A DNA stretch of 64,000 nucleotides from Massilia varians (GTDB taxonomy: Bacteria; Pseudomonadota; Gammaproteobacteria; Burkholderiales; Burkholderiaceae_D): the NCBI RefSeq assembly GCF_027923905.1, contig NZ_AP026966.1:1055001-1119000 (forward strand). Direction: 5' to 3'. Below, one piece after another: positions 35,863 through 49,854 of this stretch. Below the pieces are notes generated by a model. That model worked only from the letters and a program-made list of their open reading frames with translations. It ran no database searches and was not told the DNA's origin. The position numbers and the translations under genes are program-made. How positions within the stretch are numbered: position 1 is the first letter of the stretch; every line of letters begins with the position of its first letter.

Positions 35863-38218
35863 GGGGGCTGGCCCGACTCGGCGCGGCGCTGCTGCTGGGC
35901 ACCGCGCTCCCTGTATCCGCACAGCCGGTGAAGGTGGCCGGCCTCGGCCAGCCGGCCCGGATCCTGGTGGACCGCTGGGGTGTGCCGCACATCTATGCGG
36001 CCAGCCAGGATGACGCCTTCTTCGTGCAGGGCTTCAACGCCGCCCGCGACCGCCTGTTCCAGATCGATTTGTGGCGCCGCCGCGGGCTGGGGGAGTTGGC
36101 CTCGGTCTTCGGTCCTTCCTACGTGGAGCAGGACCGGGCAGCGCGCCTGTTCCTGTACCGCGGCGGCATGGCGCAGGAGTGGGCCGCCTACGGCAAGGAT
36201 GCGTACAGGACCAGCACCCGCTTCGTCGCCGGCATCAACGCCTACATCGATTACATCGGGCGCAAGCCGGAGCTGCTGCCCTTCGAGTTCCGCCAGCTCG
36301 GCTACATGCCGGCAAAGTGGCGCCCGGAAGACGTGGTGCGCATCCGCAGCCATGGGCTGACGCGCAACCTGACCCAGGAAGTCGCCCGTGCGCGCGTCGT
36401 CTGCAGCGCGGGCCTGGCGGCCGATGCCGTGCGCGCCGAGCTGTCGCCGGCATGGAGCACCCGCGTGCCCGACGGGCTCGACCCCTGCCTGCCCGACGAT
36501 GCCCTCGAGGTCTTCACGCGCGCCACCGAGAACGTGCGCTTCGATCGGCGCAGGCTGCAGGTAGCGCGCGTGTTCCCGAACCAGGAGACGCTCGAGGGCA
36601 GCAACAACTGGGTGCTCGCATCGTCGTGTACCGCGACTGGCCGCCCGATCCTGGCGAACGATCCGCACCGCGCCTATGGCGCGCCCTCGCTGCGCTACAT
36701 CGTGCACCTGAGTGCCCCCGGCCTCGACGTCATCGGGGCAGGGGAGCCGGCGCTGCCCGGCGTGTCGATCGGCCATAACGGCAAGGTCGCTTTCGGGCTG
36801 ACCATCTTCAGCATCGACCAGGAAGACCTGTACGTCTACGAAGTCAACCCGGACAATCCGCGGCAATACCGCTACCAGGGCCGCTGGGAGAACTTCCGCG
36901 TGCTGCGCGAGAAGGTAGCGGTGCGCGGCGGGCCCCCGCGCACGGTCGAACTGCGCTTTACCCGCCACGGTCCGGTGATCCACCAGGATGCCCGCAAGCG
37001 CCGCGCGCTGGCGGTCCGCACCGCGTGGAGCGCGCCCGGTATGGCTGCCTACTTTGACAGCATCGACTACATGAAGGCCCAGGACTTTACCCAATTCCGC
37101 CGCGCGATGCGACGCTGGGGGGGGCGCCCACCGAAAACCAGGTGTATGCCGATACGGCCGGGAACATCGGCTGGGTCGTGGGCGGCCTGGCGCCGGTGCG
37201 TCCGAACTGGGATGGCCTGATGCCGGTCCCAGGGGATGGCCGATATGAATGGGACGGCTTCCTCGACGGCGCGCAGCTGCCCTATGTGCTCAATCCGAAG
37301 CAGGGCTGGCTCGCCTCGGCCAACGAGATGAACCTGCCGGCCGGCTTCCCCTACCGGGAGCACAAGCTCGGCTTCGAATGGCCGGACAATGCGCGCGCGC
37401 GGCGGATCACGGAGGTCTTGTCGACGACGCCCAGGGCGAGCATGGAAGACATGGAGCGCCTGCAGAACGACGTGGTATCGCTGAACGCGCGCCGCCTGGT
37501 AGCCCTGCTCGCGCCGCTGTCGTCGCCGGACCGGAAGACCCAGGCGGCGCTACGGCTGCTGTCCGCATGGGATGGCGAGGAGAAGGCCACGTCCGCAGCT
37601 GCGGCCCTGTACGAGGTATGGTGGTCGCGCCACCTCGGCCAGGCCTTCAAGGAAGCGGTACTCGCACCGGCCGCGGCGCTGAGCTTCGACGCGCCGCATG
37701 CGAGCGTGCTGCTCGCGGCCCTGGCAAACCCGACGCAGCGCTTCGGCGCGGATGCGGTCCGCAAGCGTAACGCGGTCCTGCTCGCCAGCCTGGCGCGGGC
37801 GTGGGCGGAAGTGGAGGCCTTGCTGGGACCGGATCCAGCGCGCTGGCAATGGGGCAAACTGCACTTCAGCCATTTCGTGCATCCGATGACGCCGATCCTC
37901 GACCCGGCCGAACGGACCCGGGTGAATGTCGGTCCGCTGCCGCGCGGCGGTGGCGCCTATACGGTCAACGTGTCGGGCTATCACGCCGACAGCTTCTGGC
38001 AGGCCCACGGGCCATCCTTCCGCATGGTGCTCGATGTCGGCAACTGGGACAACTCGCGTGCGATCAACACGCCCGGCCAGTCCGGCGACCCGGCCAGCCC
38101 CCATTACCGCGATCTCGCCCAGCCCTGGGCCGAGGGGAAGTACTTCCCGCTGCTGTACGCGCGCGACGCTGTGGAGAAGGCGGCGAGACAAGTCATCGAA
38201 CTGCTGCCGGCACCTTGA
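35859..38218 (+). pseudogene. Penicillin acylase family protein, frameshifted at a G8 tract (or a sequence error)
   Basis: An Ntn-hydrolase (S45 family) secreted precursor. The GTG at 35859 overlaps the previous stop (GTGA) and opens a signal peptide (RGLARLGAALLLGTALPVSA). The alpha part and the nucleophile Ser at about residue 248 (EGSNNW) are in the first frame. After the run of eight G at 37117-37124 the reading frame changes and continues from about 37125 (APTENQVYADTAGNIGW) to 38218. One more G, or two fewer, gives a continuous protein of about 785-787 aa. The family cleaves beta-lactam side chains, N-acyl homoserine lactones or related amides; the substrate cannot be told here. A consensus error is plausible. 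Confidence 0.82.
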
Positions 38219-38228
38219 AGAAAGGGGC

Positions 38229-38383
38229 TTGCAAGTGGTCGCGCGCTTTGTTATAGTTCGCGTCCGCTTTGTTTCGAGCAAAAAAACGTTAACGTAATCA
38301 AGTGGTTACGAAGACAAGCTCAAGAGAAATTCTAGAAACGAAGCGAACGAGGGGTTGACGAGTTAAGCGAAACACTGCATAAT
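38229..38383 (+). promoter_or_regulatory. rrnD tandem promoters P1 and P2
   Basis: P1 is TTGCAA (38229-38234) with TATAGT (38252-38257), spacer 17. P2 is TTGACG (38355-38360) with CATAAT (38378-38383), spacer 17. P1 begins only 11 nt after the acylase stop codon. The stretch between P1 and P2 is related to rrnB and not to rrnC. Confidence 0.75.
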
Positions 38384-38652
38384 CTCACTTCTCTGCTGCT
38401 GACGAACACAACGCTTCGTAAGGTGCAGCAAGGTAGTACAGAACACAGTTCTTTAACAATCAACAGTCGATAAGTGTGGGCGTTTGATGAAGGTGCCGCT
38501 GACTTCGGTCAGTGATTACTTAAATTATCAAATGTTCACAAGAAATAAACGTAAATCTTCGCAAGAAGGTTTCGTCAGTATTTTGAGTGAGCGAAATCGA
38601 TCCAGTGGATCGATTTCGAAACCGGTAGCAATACCGATTTCGACAAACAGAG
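38384..38652 (+). other. rrnD leader with boxA and 16S processing stem
   Basis: boxA GTTCTTTAACAAT lies at 38448-38460, followed by the 5' arm of the pre-16S stem near 38468-38490. It differs from the rrnB leader at only a few positions. Confidence 0.75.
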
Positions 38653-43321
<4,669 letters not shown>

Positions 43322-43456
43322 ATAACCTTGGTAGGCTATAGACAAGTCAAGAATACAGCTGCAGTTTGTTGATACTGCTACCCCAAGAACAACAAGAACT
43401 TGCTTCTTCCGGATTGGTGAAGTTTGACCATGTGGTCAAATCTCACGACAAGTCAA

Positions 43457-43572
43457 AGCCTGATGACCATAGCAAGTCGGTCCCACCCCTTCCCATCCCG
43501 AACAGGACCGTGAAACGACTTTGCGCCGATGATAGTGCTGCAACCAGTGTGAAAGTAGGTTATCGTCAGGCT
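43457..43572 (+). rRNA. rrf: 5S rRNA (rrnD)
   Basis: Identical by eye to the other three 5S genes. The spacer before it is of the rrnC type. Confidence 0.96.
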
Positions 43573-43584
43573 AGTTATAAAGCA

Positions 43585-43616
43585 AAGCCCGCTCAGTTGA
43601 TATTGAGCGGGCTTTT
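43585..43616 (+). terminator. rrnD intrinsic terminator
   Basis: The GCCCGCTCA / TGAGCGGGC stem is followed by T5. It is the rrnB hairpin with one change (GATATTG instead of GATACTG) that turns a base pair near the loop into a weaker one. Confidence 0.92.
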
Positions 43617-43701
43617 TGCGTTTCTGCGCGCGCGGCAGGCACGTCGGGCAGACGTAAAAAAGCGGAGCTGACGCCCCGCTCATCGACCTGCCGCGACAGC
43701 G

Positions 43702-44043
43702 CTACACGCCCCAAAGAACGTCGGTATGCTGGTCGCGGGCAGAGCGCAGCATTTCCAGCAGCGGGAAGGCGCGCGTCGAGAAGGTCACGACTTCAATCGG
43801 TTCGTGCTCGTTGTCCTCGGTGTCGCCATGGTGGGCTTGCACGTCGCGTTCGACCTGTTCCGAAATCTGGTGCTTGCGGCTTTCCTCGATTTCGCCCTCG
43901 AGCAGCGCGACTGCGCGAGGCGCTTCTTCCGCGGTGATGACGCCGCGTTCCGTATCCTTGTGTAGCAGGTCCAGGATACGTTTGGCATGTTCCTGGTACA
44001 TCAGAACCTCAGGATAGGATTTGCATTTAAATGTAATCAACAT
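43702..44043 (-). CDS. DUF1840 domain-containing protein
   Basis: 113 aa. The sequence MLITFKCKSYPEVLMYQEHAKRIL and the rest of the protein match the small DUF1840 family of betaproteobacteria. Function is unknown. The ATG at 44043 matches the usual family start; longer in-frame versions begin in AT-rich leader sequence. It stands alone between the rrnD terminator and the ABC transporter genes. Confidence 0.85.
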   Translation of the reverse strand: MLITFKCKSYPEVLMYQEHAKRILDLLHKDTERGVITAEEAPRAVALLEGEIEESRKHQISEQVERDVQAHHGDTEDNEHEPIEVVTFSTRAFPLLEMLRSARDQHTDVLWGV

Positions 44044-44115
44044 AGCTGTGCCCATTGATTTGATAGTGATTAAACGATAACACGACTTGGAAATGCTTTC
44101 AGCCCGCGCACGCAC

Positions 44116-45672
44116 TTAAGGGCGTGGCCGACGCAAGAGCCAGGATACGCCCAGCGTTGCCAATGCACCCAAGGCCGCAAAGCATGCAGCGACGATGGTC
44201 CGATCGGACGGGCCGGCTGCGATCGACGCCAGGGACCAGGCCAGGGCGCCCCAGGACAGGCTGTTGAACGCCCCGAGGATCGAGCTCAGGAAGTCACCTT
44301 TCCCCCGTGCCACGTAATCGCTGCGCAAACCCGGCCGGCCGCACCAGTGCATGATCACGGCCGCCGCGCACACTGCGCCGATCACGGCCCCGGCCGCGCC
44401 CATTCCGGCGAGTGGCGCACGCACGACCAGCCATGCCAGTGGCCCCAGCACCAGGAACAGGCAGGGCAACACCGCCGCCGCCAGCTTGGCATTGCGCACC
44501 GTCACTTGCGGTGCGGGCGAGAGGCGCAACAGGTCGGGGGCGTCTTCCGCCGATACGGTAACCCAGGCCGGGGAGGCCGTCAGTGAACTGCACAGCAGCG
44601 TCAGGCCGGCCGCCAGCGCCGGCAATTGCACCTCGCTGCGTTTGAAGATGATGAAGAACAGCGGCAGCAGATAGATCAGCTGCAGCGCGACATGCGAGAT
44701 GAGCTGGGGATCGCGCAGGATCAGGCGCCATTCCTTGAGCAGCATCGTCATGAACAGGCCGCGGCCGAAGCGGAAACGCAGCCCGCCCGCGGGCCGGCGC
44801 GCCGCGCGGCTGGCGGACGCGGCCTGCTGCAGGCCATGGACGAAGAAGCGGTGTGCCCGTGCCGCGGTGAACAGGAAAGCGGCCGTCGCCACAGCCACGA
44901 TGCCCAGCACGGGCAGCGGCTCGCCCAACAGTGCACGGCCCGGTAGCCATACCGGACTGCCGGCACCCAGCGGACCGTCCTCGGCAAAGGCACGCGCAAA
45001 CGCGGCCGCGGCGCGCCTCTCCATCGAGCGCGACAGATTGGCGAACAGCTGGGACAGGATGAAGATGAGCGCACCGGCCAGGGCGCCGATCACCTGCGCG
45101 ACGATGCGCGTGCGCCGTGCGCCGATCAGCCGCACCAGCCCGAGCGTGAGCAGCATGGCGGCGCAGGCCACAAACGTCGCGGTCCCCAGCAGGACCGGAT
45201 AGACGGCAAGCCAGCCGACCTGGCCGAGCAGTGCGCCCGTATGGGCGAAAGGCGCCAGGAAGAACAGGTAGAGGGCGGCGGTACCCGCGGCGACCGTGCC
45301 GAGGCGTACCGTGAAGATGCTGTGCGAGGGCAGGGGCGATGACAGCAGCAGGTCGAGGTCGCCCCGCTCGAACAGCACCTGCACGCTCGACTTCAGGGCG
45401 CTGGAGAGCATGAAGGTCATGCTGCCGTACAGCAGCGCGCTCAGCGCGACCAGCACCCGCGGGTCGCGCGGATCGATGGCGGCCGTGCGCGACACGATCA
45501 ACCAGGCGATCGCATGCAGCGCCAGCCAGGCCAGTCCGATCAAGGCGAGTCCGGCCAGCCCGGGGCGCCGTTGTGACTTCTGCGACTTGGAGAAGCCCGC
45601 GCTGAACCACATGAGCCGCAGCTCGTGGCGGAACAGCCAGGGGATGCTGCCCGCTTGTGCACTCATAAGCAT
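44116..45672 (-). CDS. ABC transporter permease
   Basis: 518 aa with about twelve hydrophobic segments, arranged like ABC-2-type exporters that have a doubled membrane unit. The first membrane helices are followed by DLDLLLSSPLPSHSIFTVRL, a segment common in this group. No substrate can be named. It is the last gene of a three-gene run (lipoprotein, ATPase, permease) and starts 4 nt after the ATPase stop. Confidence 0.8.
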   Translation of the reverse strand: MLMSAQAGSIPWLFRHELRLMWFSAGFSKSQKSQRRPGLAGLALIGLAWLALHAIAWLIVSRTAAIDPRDPRVLVALSALLYGSMTFMLSSALKSSVQVLFERGDLDLLLSSPLPSHSIFTVRLGTVAAGTAALYLFFLAPFAHTGALLGQVGWLAVYPVLLGTATFVACAAMLLTLGLVRLIGARRTRIVAQVIGALAGALIFILSQLFANLSRSMERRAAAAFARAFAEDGPLGAGSPVWLPGRALLGEPLPVLGIVAVATAAFLFTAARAHRFFVHGLQQAASASRAARRPAGGLRFRFGRGLFMTMLLKEWRLILRDPQLISHVALQLIYLLPLFFIIFKRSEVQLPALAAGLTLLCSSLTASPAWVTVSAEDAPDLLRLSPAPQVTVRNAKLAAAVLPCLFLVLGPLAWLVVRAPLAGMGAAGAVIGAVCAAAVIMHWCGRPGLRSDYVARGKGDFLSSILGAFNSLSWGALAWSLASIAAGPSDRTIVAACFAALGALATLGVSWLLRRPRP

Positions 45673-45676
45673 GCGC

Positions 45677-46414
45677 TCATGGCTGCGCGGTCAGCTGCAG
45701 GAACACGTCCTCGAGGCTGCCGCCGCTGGTGCGCTCGCGCAGTTCGGCCAGCGTGCCTTCCGCGATCAGGCAGCCCTCGCGGATGATCCCGATGCGCTGC
45801 GCCAGCCGTTCCGCCACCTCGAGGATGTGGGTGGTGAGGATGACGGTGCCGCCCTTGGCCACATGCGACAGCAGCAGATCCTTCACCTGGCGCGCGGCGG
45901 CCGCGTCGAGCCCGGTCAGCGGTTCGTCGAGGATGAGCAATTCGGGTTCGTGGATCAGCGAGCCGGCCAGCGCCAGCTTCTGCTTCATCCCGCGCGAAAA
46001 GCCTTCCGTCAGTTCGTGCGCATGCGGGCTCAGCTCGAGCCAGTCGAGCAGTTCGCGTGCGCGCGGCTCGGCAGCGCGCGCCTCCACGCCCCACAGGCCG
46101 GCCACGAACTCGAGGTATTCGGTGGGCTTGAGCTTCCCGTACAACATGGGGTCATCGGGGAGATAAGCCATCTTGCGCTTGGCTTCCTGCGGCGCTTGCG
46201 CCAGGTCGACGCCGAGCACCTCGATGCGGCCGGCATCCGGCGCCACCAGTCCGGTCACCATGCGCAGCGTCGTGGTCTTCCCGGCGCCGTTCGGGCCGAG
46301 CAGCGCGTACAGCTCGCCGCGCCGCACCTCCAGGTCCAGCCCGTCGACCGCCGGACGCCCGAAGGACTTGCACAGGCCGCCCGTGCGCAGGGCCGGAGCA
46401 GCGTGCGCCATCAT
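45677..46414 (-). CDS. ABC transporter ATP-binding protein
   Basis: 245 aa. It has Walker A GPNGAGKTT, a Q-loop (LPDDPMLYGKL), signature GFSRGMKQKLALAG, Walker B LLILDEPLTGLD and switch histidine TTHILE. The signature has SRGM in place of SGGM, a common variant in the exporter (CcmA-like) group. Its start overlaps the lipoprotein stop (ATGA). Confidence 0.88.
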   Translation of the reverse strand: MMAHAAPALRTGGLCKSFGRPAVDGLDLEVRRGELYALLGPNGAGKTTTLRMVTGLVAPDAGRIEVLGVDLAQAPQEAKRKMAYLPDDPMLYGKLKPTEYLEFVAGLWGVEARAAEPRARELLDWLELSPHAHELTEGFSRGMKQKLALAGSLIHEPELLILDEPLTGLDAAAARQVKDLLLSHVAKGGTVILTTHILEVAERLAQRIGIIREGCLIAEGTLAELRERTSGGSLEDVFLQLTAQP

Positions 46415-46923
46415 TGCGGCTTGAACGAAGACAGGAACTGCTCGGTGTGCTCGGGCGGCATCGCGCCCGGCGTGCCCACCACGATCACCTGGTAGACGCG
46501 CGTGCCTTTGGCGACGAAGCGCCCGACCAGGCGCACCGGTCCGCTGTTGCCCTTGCCGACCGCATCGACGTCCAGCGCCCCGCCAGCGGGCGCCGCGCCG
46601 TTCTGTTCGGCGGCATCGCCGGCCCCGATATTGCGCAGCAGGGCCTGGCGCATTGCGGGCAGGGTAGCCTGGGCCAGGGCGGCATCCGGCGCCACCGCGG
46701 TGCCGACGGCGAATGTGGTGCCCTCCACTTCGGCGGCCGTCATCGTCATGTCGACCTTGATGCCGCCCAGGTCGATGCCGCGGGTGTGGGTCGCCGGCTT
46801 GGCCGGGAACAGCACCTTGTAGGCGCCTTCGGCGCTGGTGTAGTCGCGCCAGTTATAGGTAGGCGAGCAGCCCGCGAGCAGCACCGCGGACAGCGAAGCG
46901 AGGACCAGTTGTTTGATGTGCAT
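46411..46923 (-). CDS. Putative lipoprotein
   Basis: 170 aa. The N-terminus MHIKQLVLASLSAVLLAGC is a type II signal peptide with the lipidated Cys at residue 19. The mature part is predicted to be periplasmic and shows no family that I recognise. It overlaps the ATPase gene by 4 nt and is likely its partner, but this is inferred from position only. Confidence 0.8.
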   Translation of the reverse strand: MHIKQLVLASLSAVLLAGCSPTYNWRDYTSAEGAYKVLFPAKPATHTRGIDLGGIKVDMTMTAAEVEGTTFAVGTAVAPDAALAQATLPAMRQALLRNIGAGDAAEQNGAAPAGGALDVDAVGKGNSGPVRLVGRFVAKGTRVYQVIVVGTPGAMPPEHTEQFLSSFKPQ

Positions 46924-46968
46924 GCCACGATGGTAACAGGAGGCGTGGCTTGCGGATATACCCCGCCT

Positions 46969-48486
46969 TCAGTGCTCCCTGAGCGCGCGCCGGTACTGGA
47001 TCGCTTCCGCGATATGCTCGGCCGCCACACCTTGGGCGCCTCCCAGGTCGGCAACCGTGCGCGCCACCTTGAGCACGCGATGGTAGGCGCGCGCCGACCA
47101 GTGCAATTGCTGCATCGCGGCGCGCAGCAGGCGCTCGCCGGCGGCATCCGGGCGGCAGTAGCGGTCGATCTCGCGCGGCGCCAGGGTCTGGTTCGGCTTG
47201 CCCTGGCGCGCCAGCTGTAGCGCATGCGCCTGCGCCACTCGTGCGGCGATCGCGGCGCTGCCCTCGCCCTCGGCCTGGGCGCCGATGCTCTCCGGCGGCA
47301 TGGCCGCCACCGCCAGCTGGATATCGATGCGGTCGAGCAGGGGACCGGAGACGCGGTCCTGGTAGCGCTGCGCGGCTTCGGGGGTGCAGCGGCATTTGCC
47401 GGACACGTGCCCGAGCCAGCCGCAGGGGCAGGGGTTCATCGCCGCCACCAGCTGGAAGCGCGCCGGGAAGTCGGCCTGGTGCGCGGCGCGCGAGATCGTG
47501 ATCTGGCCCGATTCGAGCGGCTCGCGCAGCACTTCCAGCACGCGGCGGTCGAATTCCGGCAATTCGTCGAGGAACAGCACGCCGTGGTGGGCCAGCGAGA
47601 CTTCGCCGGGCCGCGGCGGGCTGCCGCCGCCCACCAGGGCGACGCTCGATGCGCTGTGGTGCGGGCTGCGAAATGGCCGCCGGCCCCAGCGCTGCGGCGA
47701 GAAGCTGCCGGCGATCGATTGCACCGCGGCCGACTCCAGCGCTTCGTCCTCGCTCATCGGCGGCAGCAGGCCGGAAAAGCGCGACGCCAGCATGCTCTTT
47801 CCCGCGCCCGGCGGCCCGATCAGCAGGACCGAATGCGTCCCCGCCGCCGCCACCTCGAGCGCGCGCTTGGCGCTCTGCTGGCCCTTCACTTCGGCGAAGT
47901 CCGGATAGTCGACGGCGATCGCCGGCGCCTGGCCGTGGTGGCGCGCCAGCGGCGCATGGCCGGCGCCGCGCACGAAGTGGGCGCAGGCCTCGAGCAGGGT
48001 GCGCGCCGGGTAGATCGCGGCCCCGCTCACCAGCGCGGCCTCGGCGGCATTGTCGAGCGGCAGGATGAAGGCGCGCGCCTGGTCCTTGCTCTCGCGCCGC
48101 ATGGCGAAGCTCATGGCCAGCGCGCCGCGGATGGGCCGCAGTTCGCCGGACAGCGACAGCTCGCCGGCAAACTCGTAGCGCGCCAGCGCCTCGACCGGGA
48201 TCTGTTGCGACGCCGCCAGGATGCCGAGTGCGATCGCCAGGTCGAAGCGGCCAGATTCTTTTGGCAGGTCGGCCGGCGCCAGGTTGACGGTGATGCGGCG
48301 CGGGGGAATGGTAAAGCCCGAGTTCTGCAGCGCCGCGCGCACGCGGTCCTTGGCTTCGCGCACCTCGGCATCGGGCAGGCCGACGATGGTGAAGGCGGGG
48401 AGGCCGTTGGCCAGGTGGACTTCGACGTTGACTGCGGGCGCGGCCATGCCGGCGAGGGCGCGGCTTCGTAACACTGCAAGGCTCAT
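46969..48486 (-). CDS. comM: YifB/ComM family Mg-chelatase-like AAA ATPase
   Basis: 505 aa. The N-terminal LonC-like domain (VNVEVHLANGLPAFTIVGLPDAEV) is followed by the AAA part with Walker A LLIGPPGAGKSML (about residues 217-229), Walker B VLFLDELPEFDR and the zinc-ribbon-like CPCG...CRC segment. ComM is a branch-migration helicase that helps integrate incoming DNA during natural transformation. Start chosen at MSLAVLRSRAL (ATG 48486), the usual family opening. Confidence 0.92.
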   Translation of the reverse strand: MSLAVLRSRALAGMAAPAVNVEVHLANGLPAFTIVGLPDAEVREAKDRVRAALQNSGFTIPPRRITVNLAPADLPKESGRFDLAIALGILAASQQIPVEALARYEFAGELSLSGELRPIRGALAMSFAMRRESKDQARAFILPLDNAAEAALVSGAAIYPARTLLEACAHFVRGAGHAPLARHHGQAPAIAVDYPDFAEVKGQQSAKRALEVAAAGTHSVLLIGPPGAGKSMLASRFSGLLPPMSEDEALESAAVQSIAGSFSPQRWGRRPFRSPHHSASSVALVGGGSPPRPGEVSLAHHGVLFLDELPEFDRRVLEVLREPLESGQITISRAAHQADFPARFQLVAAMNPCPCGWLGHVSGKCRCTPEAAQRYQDRVSGPLLDRIDIQLAVAAMPPESIGAQAEGEGSAAIAARVAQAHALQLARQGKPNQTLAPREIDRYCRPDAAGERLLRAAMQQLHWSARAYHRVLKVARTVADLGGAQGVAAEHIAEAIQYRRALREH

Positions 48487-48584
48487 GGGCTTCCTGGCAA
48501 GTAGGGACTCGCAGGATGGTGGCACCGCTTCGAACCAACTTCGTTGAGCGCACCCAGGCGTGCGCTCATTTCACGGCGCAGGCT

Positions 48585-49097
48585 TCAGACGTCCCGCAGG
48601 GTCACCACCGGCATGGTCAGCGCCCGCTTGTCCTTGAAGAAGGCGATATCGAACAGGGCGGCCGCGCCGACCACCTCCTTGCCGATCTGGCGCAGCAGGG
48701 CGGCTGCCGCTTCGATGGTGCCGCCGGTGGCCAGCACGTCGTCGACGATCAGCACGCGCTGGCCCTTGATGCGTTCGGGCTGGATCTCGATGGTCGCGCT
48801 GCCGTATTCGCGCTTGTAATCGATGCTGATCGATTTGCCTGGCAATTTACCAGCCTTGCGCGCCATGGCGAAGCCGACCTTGTGTTCCAGGGCGAGGGCA
48901 CCGGCGATCATGAATCCGCGCGCATCCATGGACAGGATGAAGTCGAAGTGCAGTTCATCGGTCCGCGCGTGGAGGGTGTCAATGGCGATGCGCCAATGTT
49001 CCGGGTTATCGAAGATGCAGCCGACGTCAATGAAATTGACGCCCGGTTCCGGGTAATCCTGGAAGAATTCCAGTGGAACATCGTTGAAATTGTTCAT
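48585..49097 (-). CDS. apt: Adenine phosphoribosyltransferase
   Basis: 170 aa. It salvages adenine to AMP with PRPP. The PRPP-binding motif VLIVDDVLATGGT (about residues 114-126), SMDARGFMIAGALA and KLPGKSISIDYKREYG are all typical of Apt. It is a monocistronic gene on the minus strand, 98 nt from comM. Confidence 0.95.
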   Translation of the reverse strand: MNNFNDVPLEFFQDYPEPGVNFIDVGCIFDNPEHWRIAIDTLHARTDELHFDFILSMDARGFMIAGALALEHKVGFAMARKAGKLPGKSISIDYKREYGSATIEIQPERIKGQRVLIVDDVLATGGTIEAAAALLRQIGKEVVGAAALFDIAFFKDKRALTMPVVTLRDV

Positions 49098-49415
49098 GTG
49101 AAGTGCTTGTGTGGGTGAGACGACCGGGGTCGCATGCCAGGATTATCGCCGGTCTGGGCAAAGGCCGCGCGGTCCTGGTTCGCGTCGTCCGGCAGGAAGT
49201 AGCGCGAATCCCTCTGCAGCCTGGATCAAGGCCATCTTTTCGGTGTTCGCCGACGACAAAAAAACGTCATTCATTCCTGATTTGACGTCGCTGGTCGCAA
49301 AAAGTCTGACATTGCCTCCTGGTATCTGTACATTATCTTCACGGCAATATTTGCCTTGCCTCATAGCCCTGGCGGCAAGGCAGCGAACCAATCAACAGAA
49401 CCTGGAGACCAGCAG
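49098..49415 (+). other. Intergenic region between apt and the ABC/M1 locus
   Basis: 318 nt with divergent genes on both sides. A weak plus-strand promoter-like pair (TTGCCT near 49313, TATCTT near 49335) and a GGAG at 49404-49407 before the ATPase ATG can be seen. Nothing else is recognised. Confidence 0.4.
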
Positions 49416-49852
49416 ATGCTATCGATCAAGCAGCTCAACAAGACCTATGCGAATGGCGTCAAGGCCATCAACGATGTCAGCCTCGATATCCCCAACGGAA
49501 TGTTCGGGCTGCTGGGGCCGAACGGCGCCGGCAAGTCCTCGCTGATGCGCACCATCGCCACGCTGCAGGATCCCGATAGCGGAAGCATCCATTTCCACGG
49601 CCTCGACGTCCTGCAGGACAAGGAAGGGCTGCGCCGCCAGCTCGGTTACCTGCCCCAGGACTTCGGCGTCTACCAGAAGGTCAGTGCCGAACGGCTGCTG
49701 AACCACTTCGCCGTCCTCAAGGGACTCACCGGCAAGGGCGAGCGCAAGGAAGCCGTCGACGCGCTGCTGCAGCAGACCAACCTGTGGGATGCACGCAAGC
49801 GCGCACTCGGCACCTATTCGGGCGGCATGCGCCAGCGCTTCGGCATCGCCCC
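49416..49852 (+). pseudogene. ABC transporter ATPase, truncated by a deletion
   Basis: The ATG at 49416 is preceded by GGAG. The first 145 residues form a normal ABC ATPase: LLGPNGAGKSS Walker A, LPQDFGVYQKV Q-loop and TYSGGMRQRFGIA signature. Right after the signature the similarity stops. Walker B, the D-loop and the switch histidine are missing, and the sequence jumps out of frame into the neighbouring permease gene. The ATPase cannot be functional as it stands. Confidence 0.85.
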
Positions 49853-49854
49853 TG

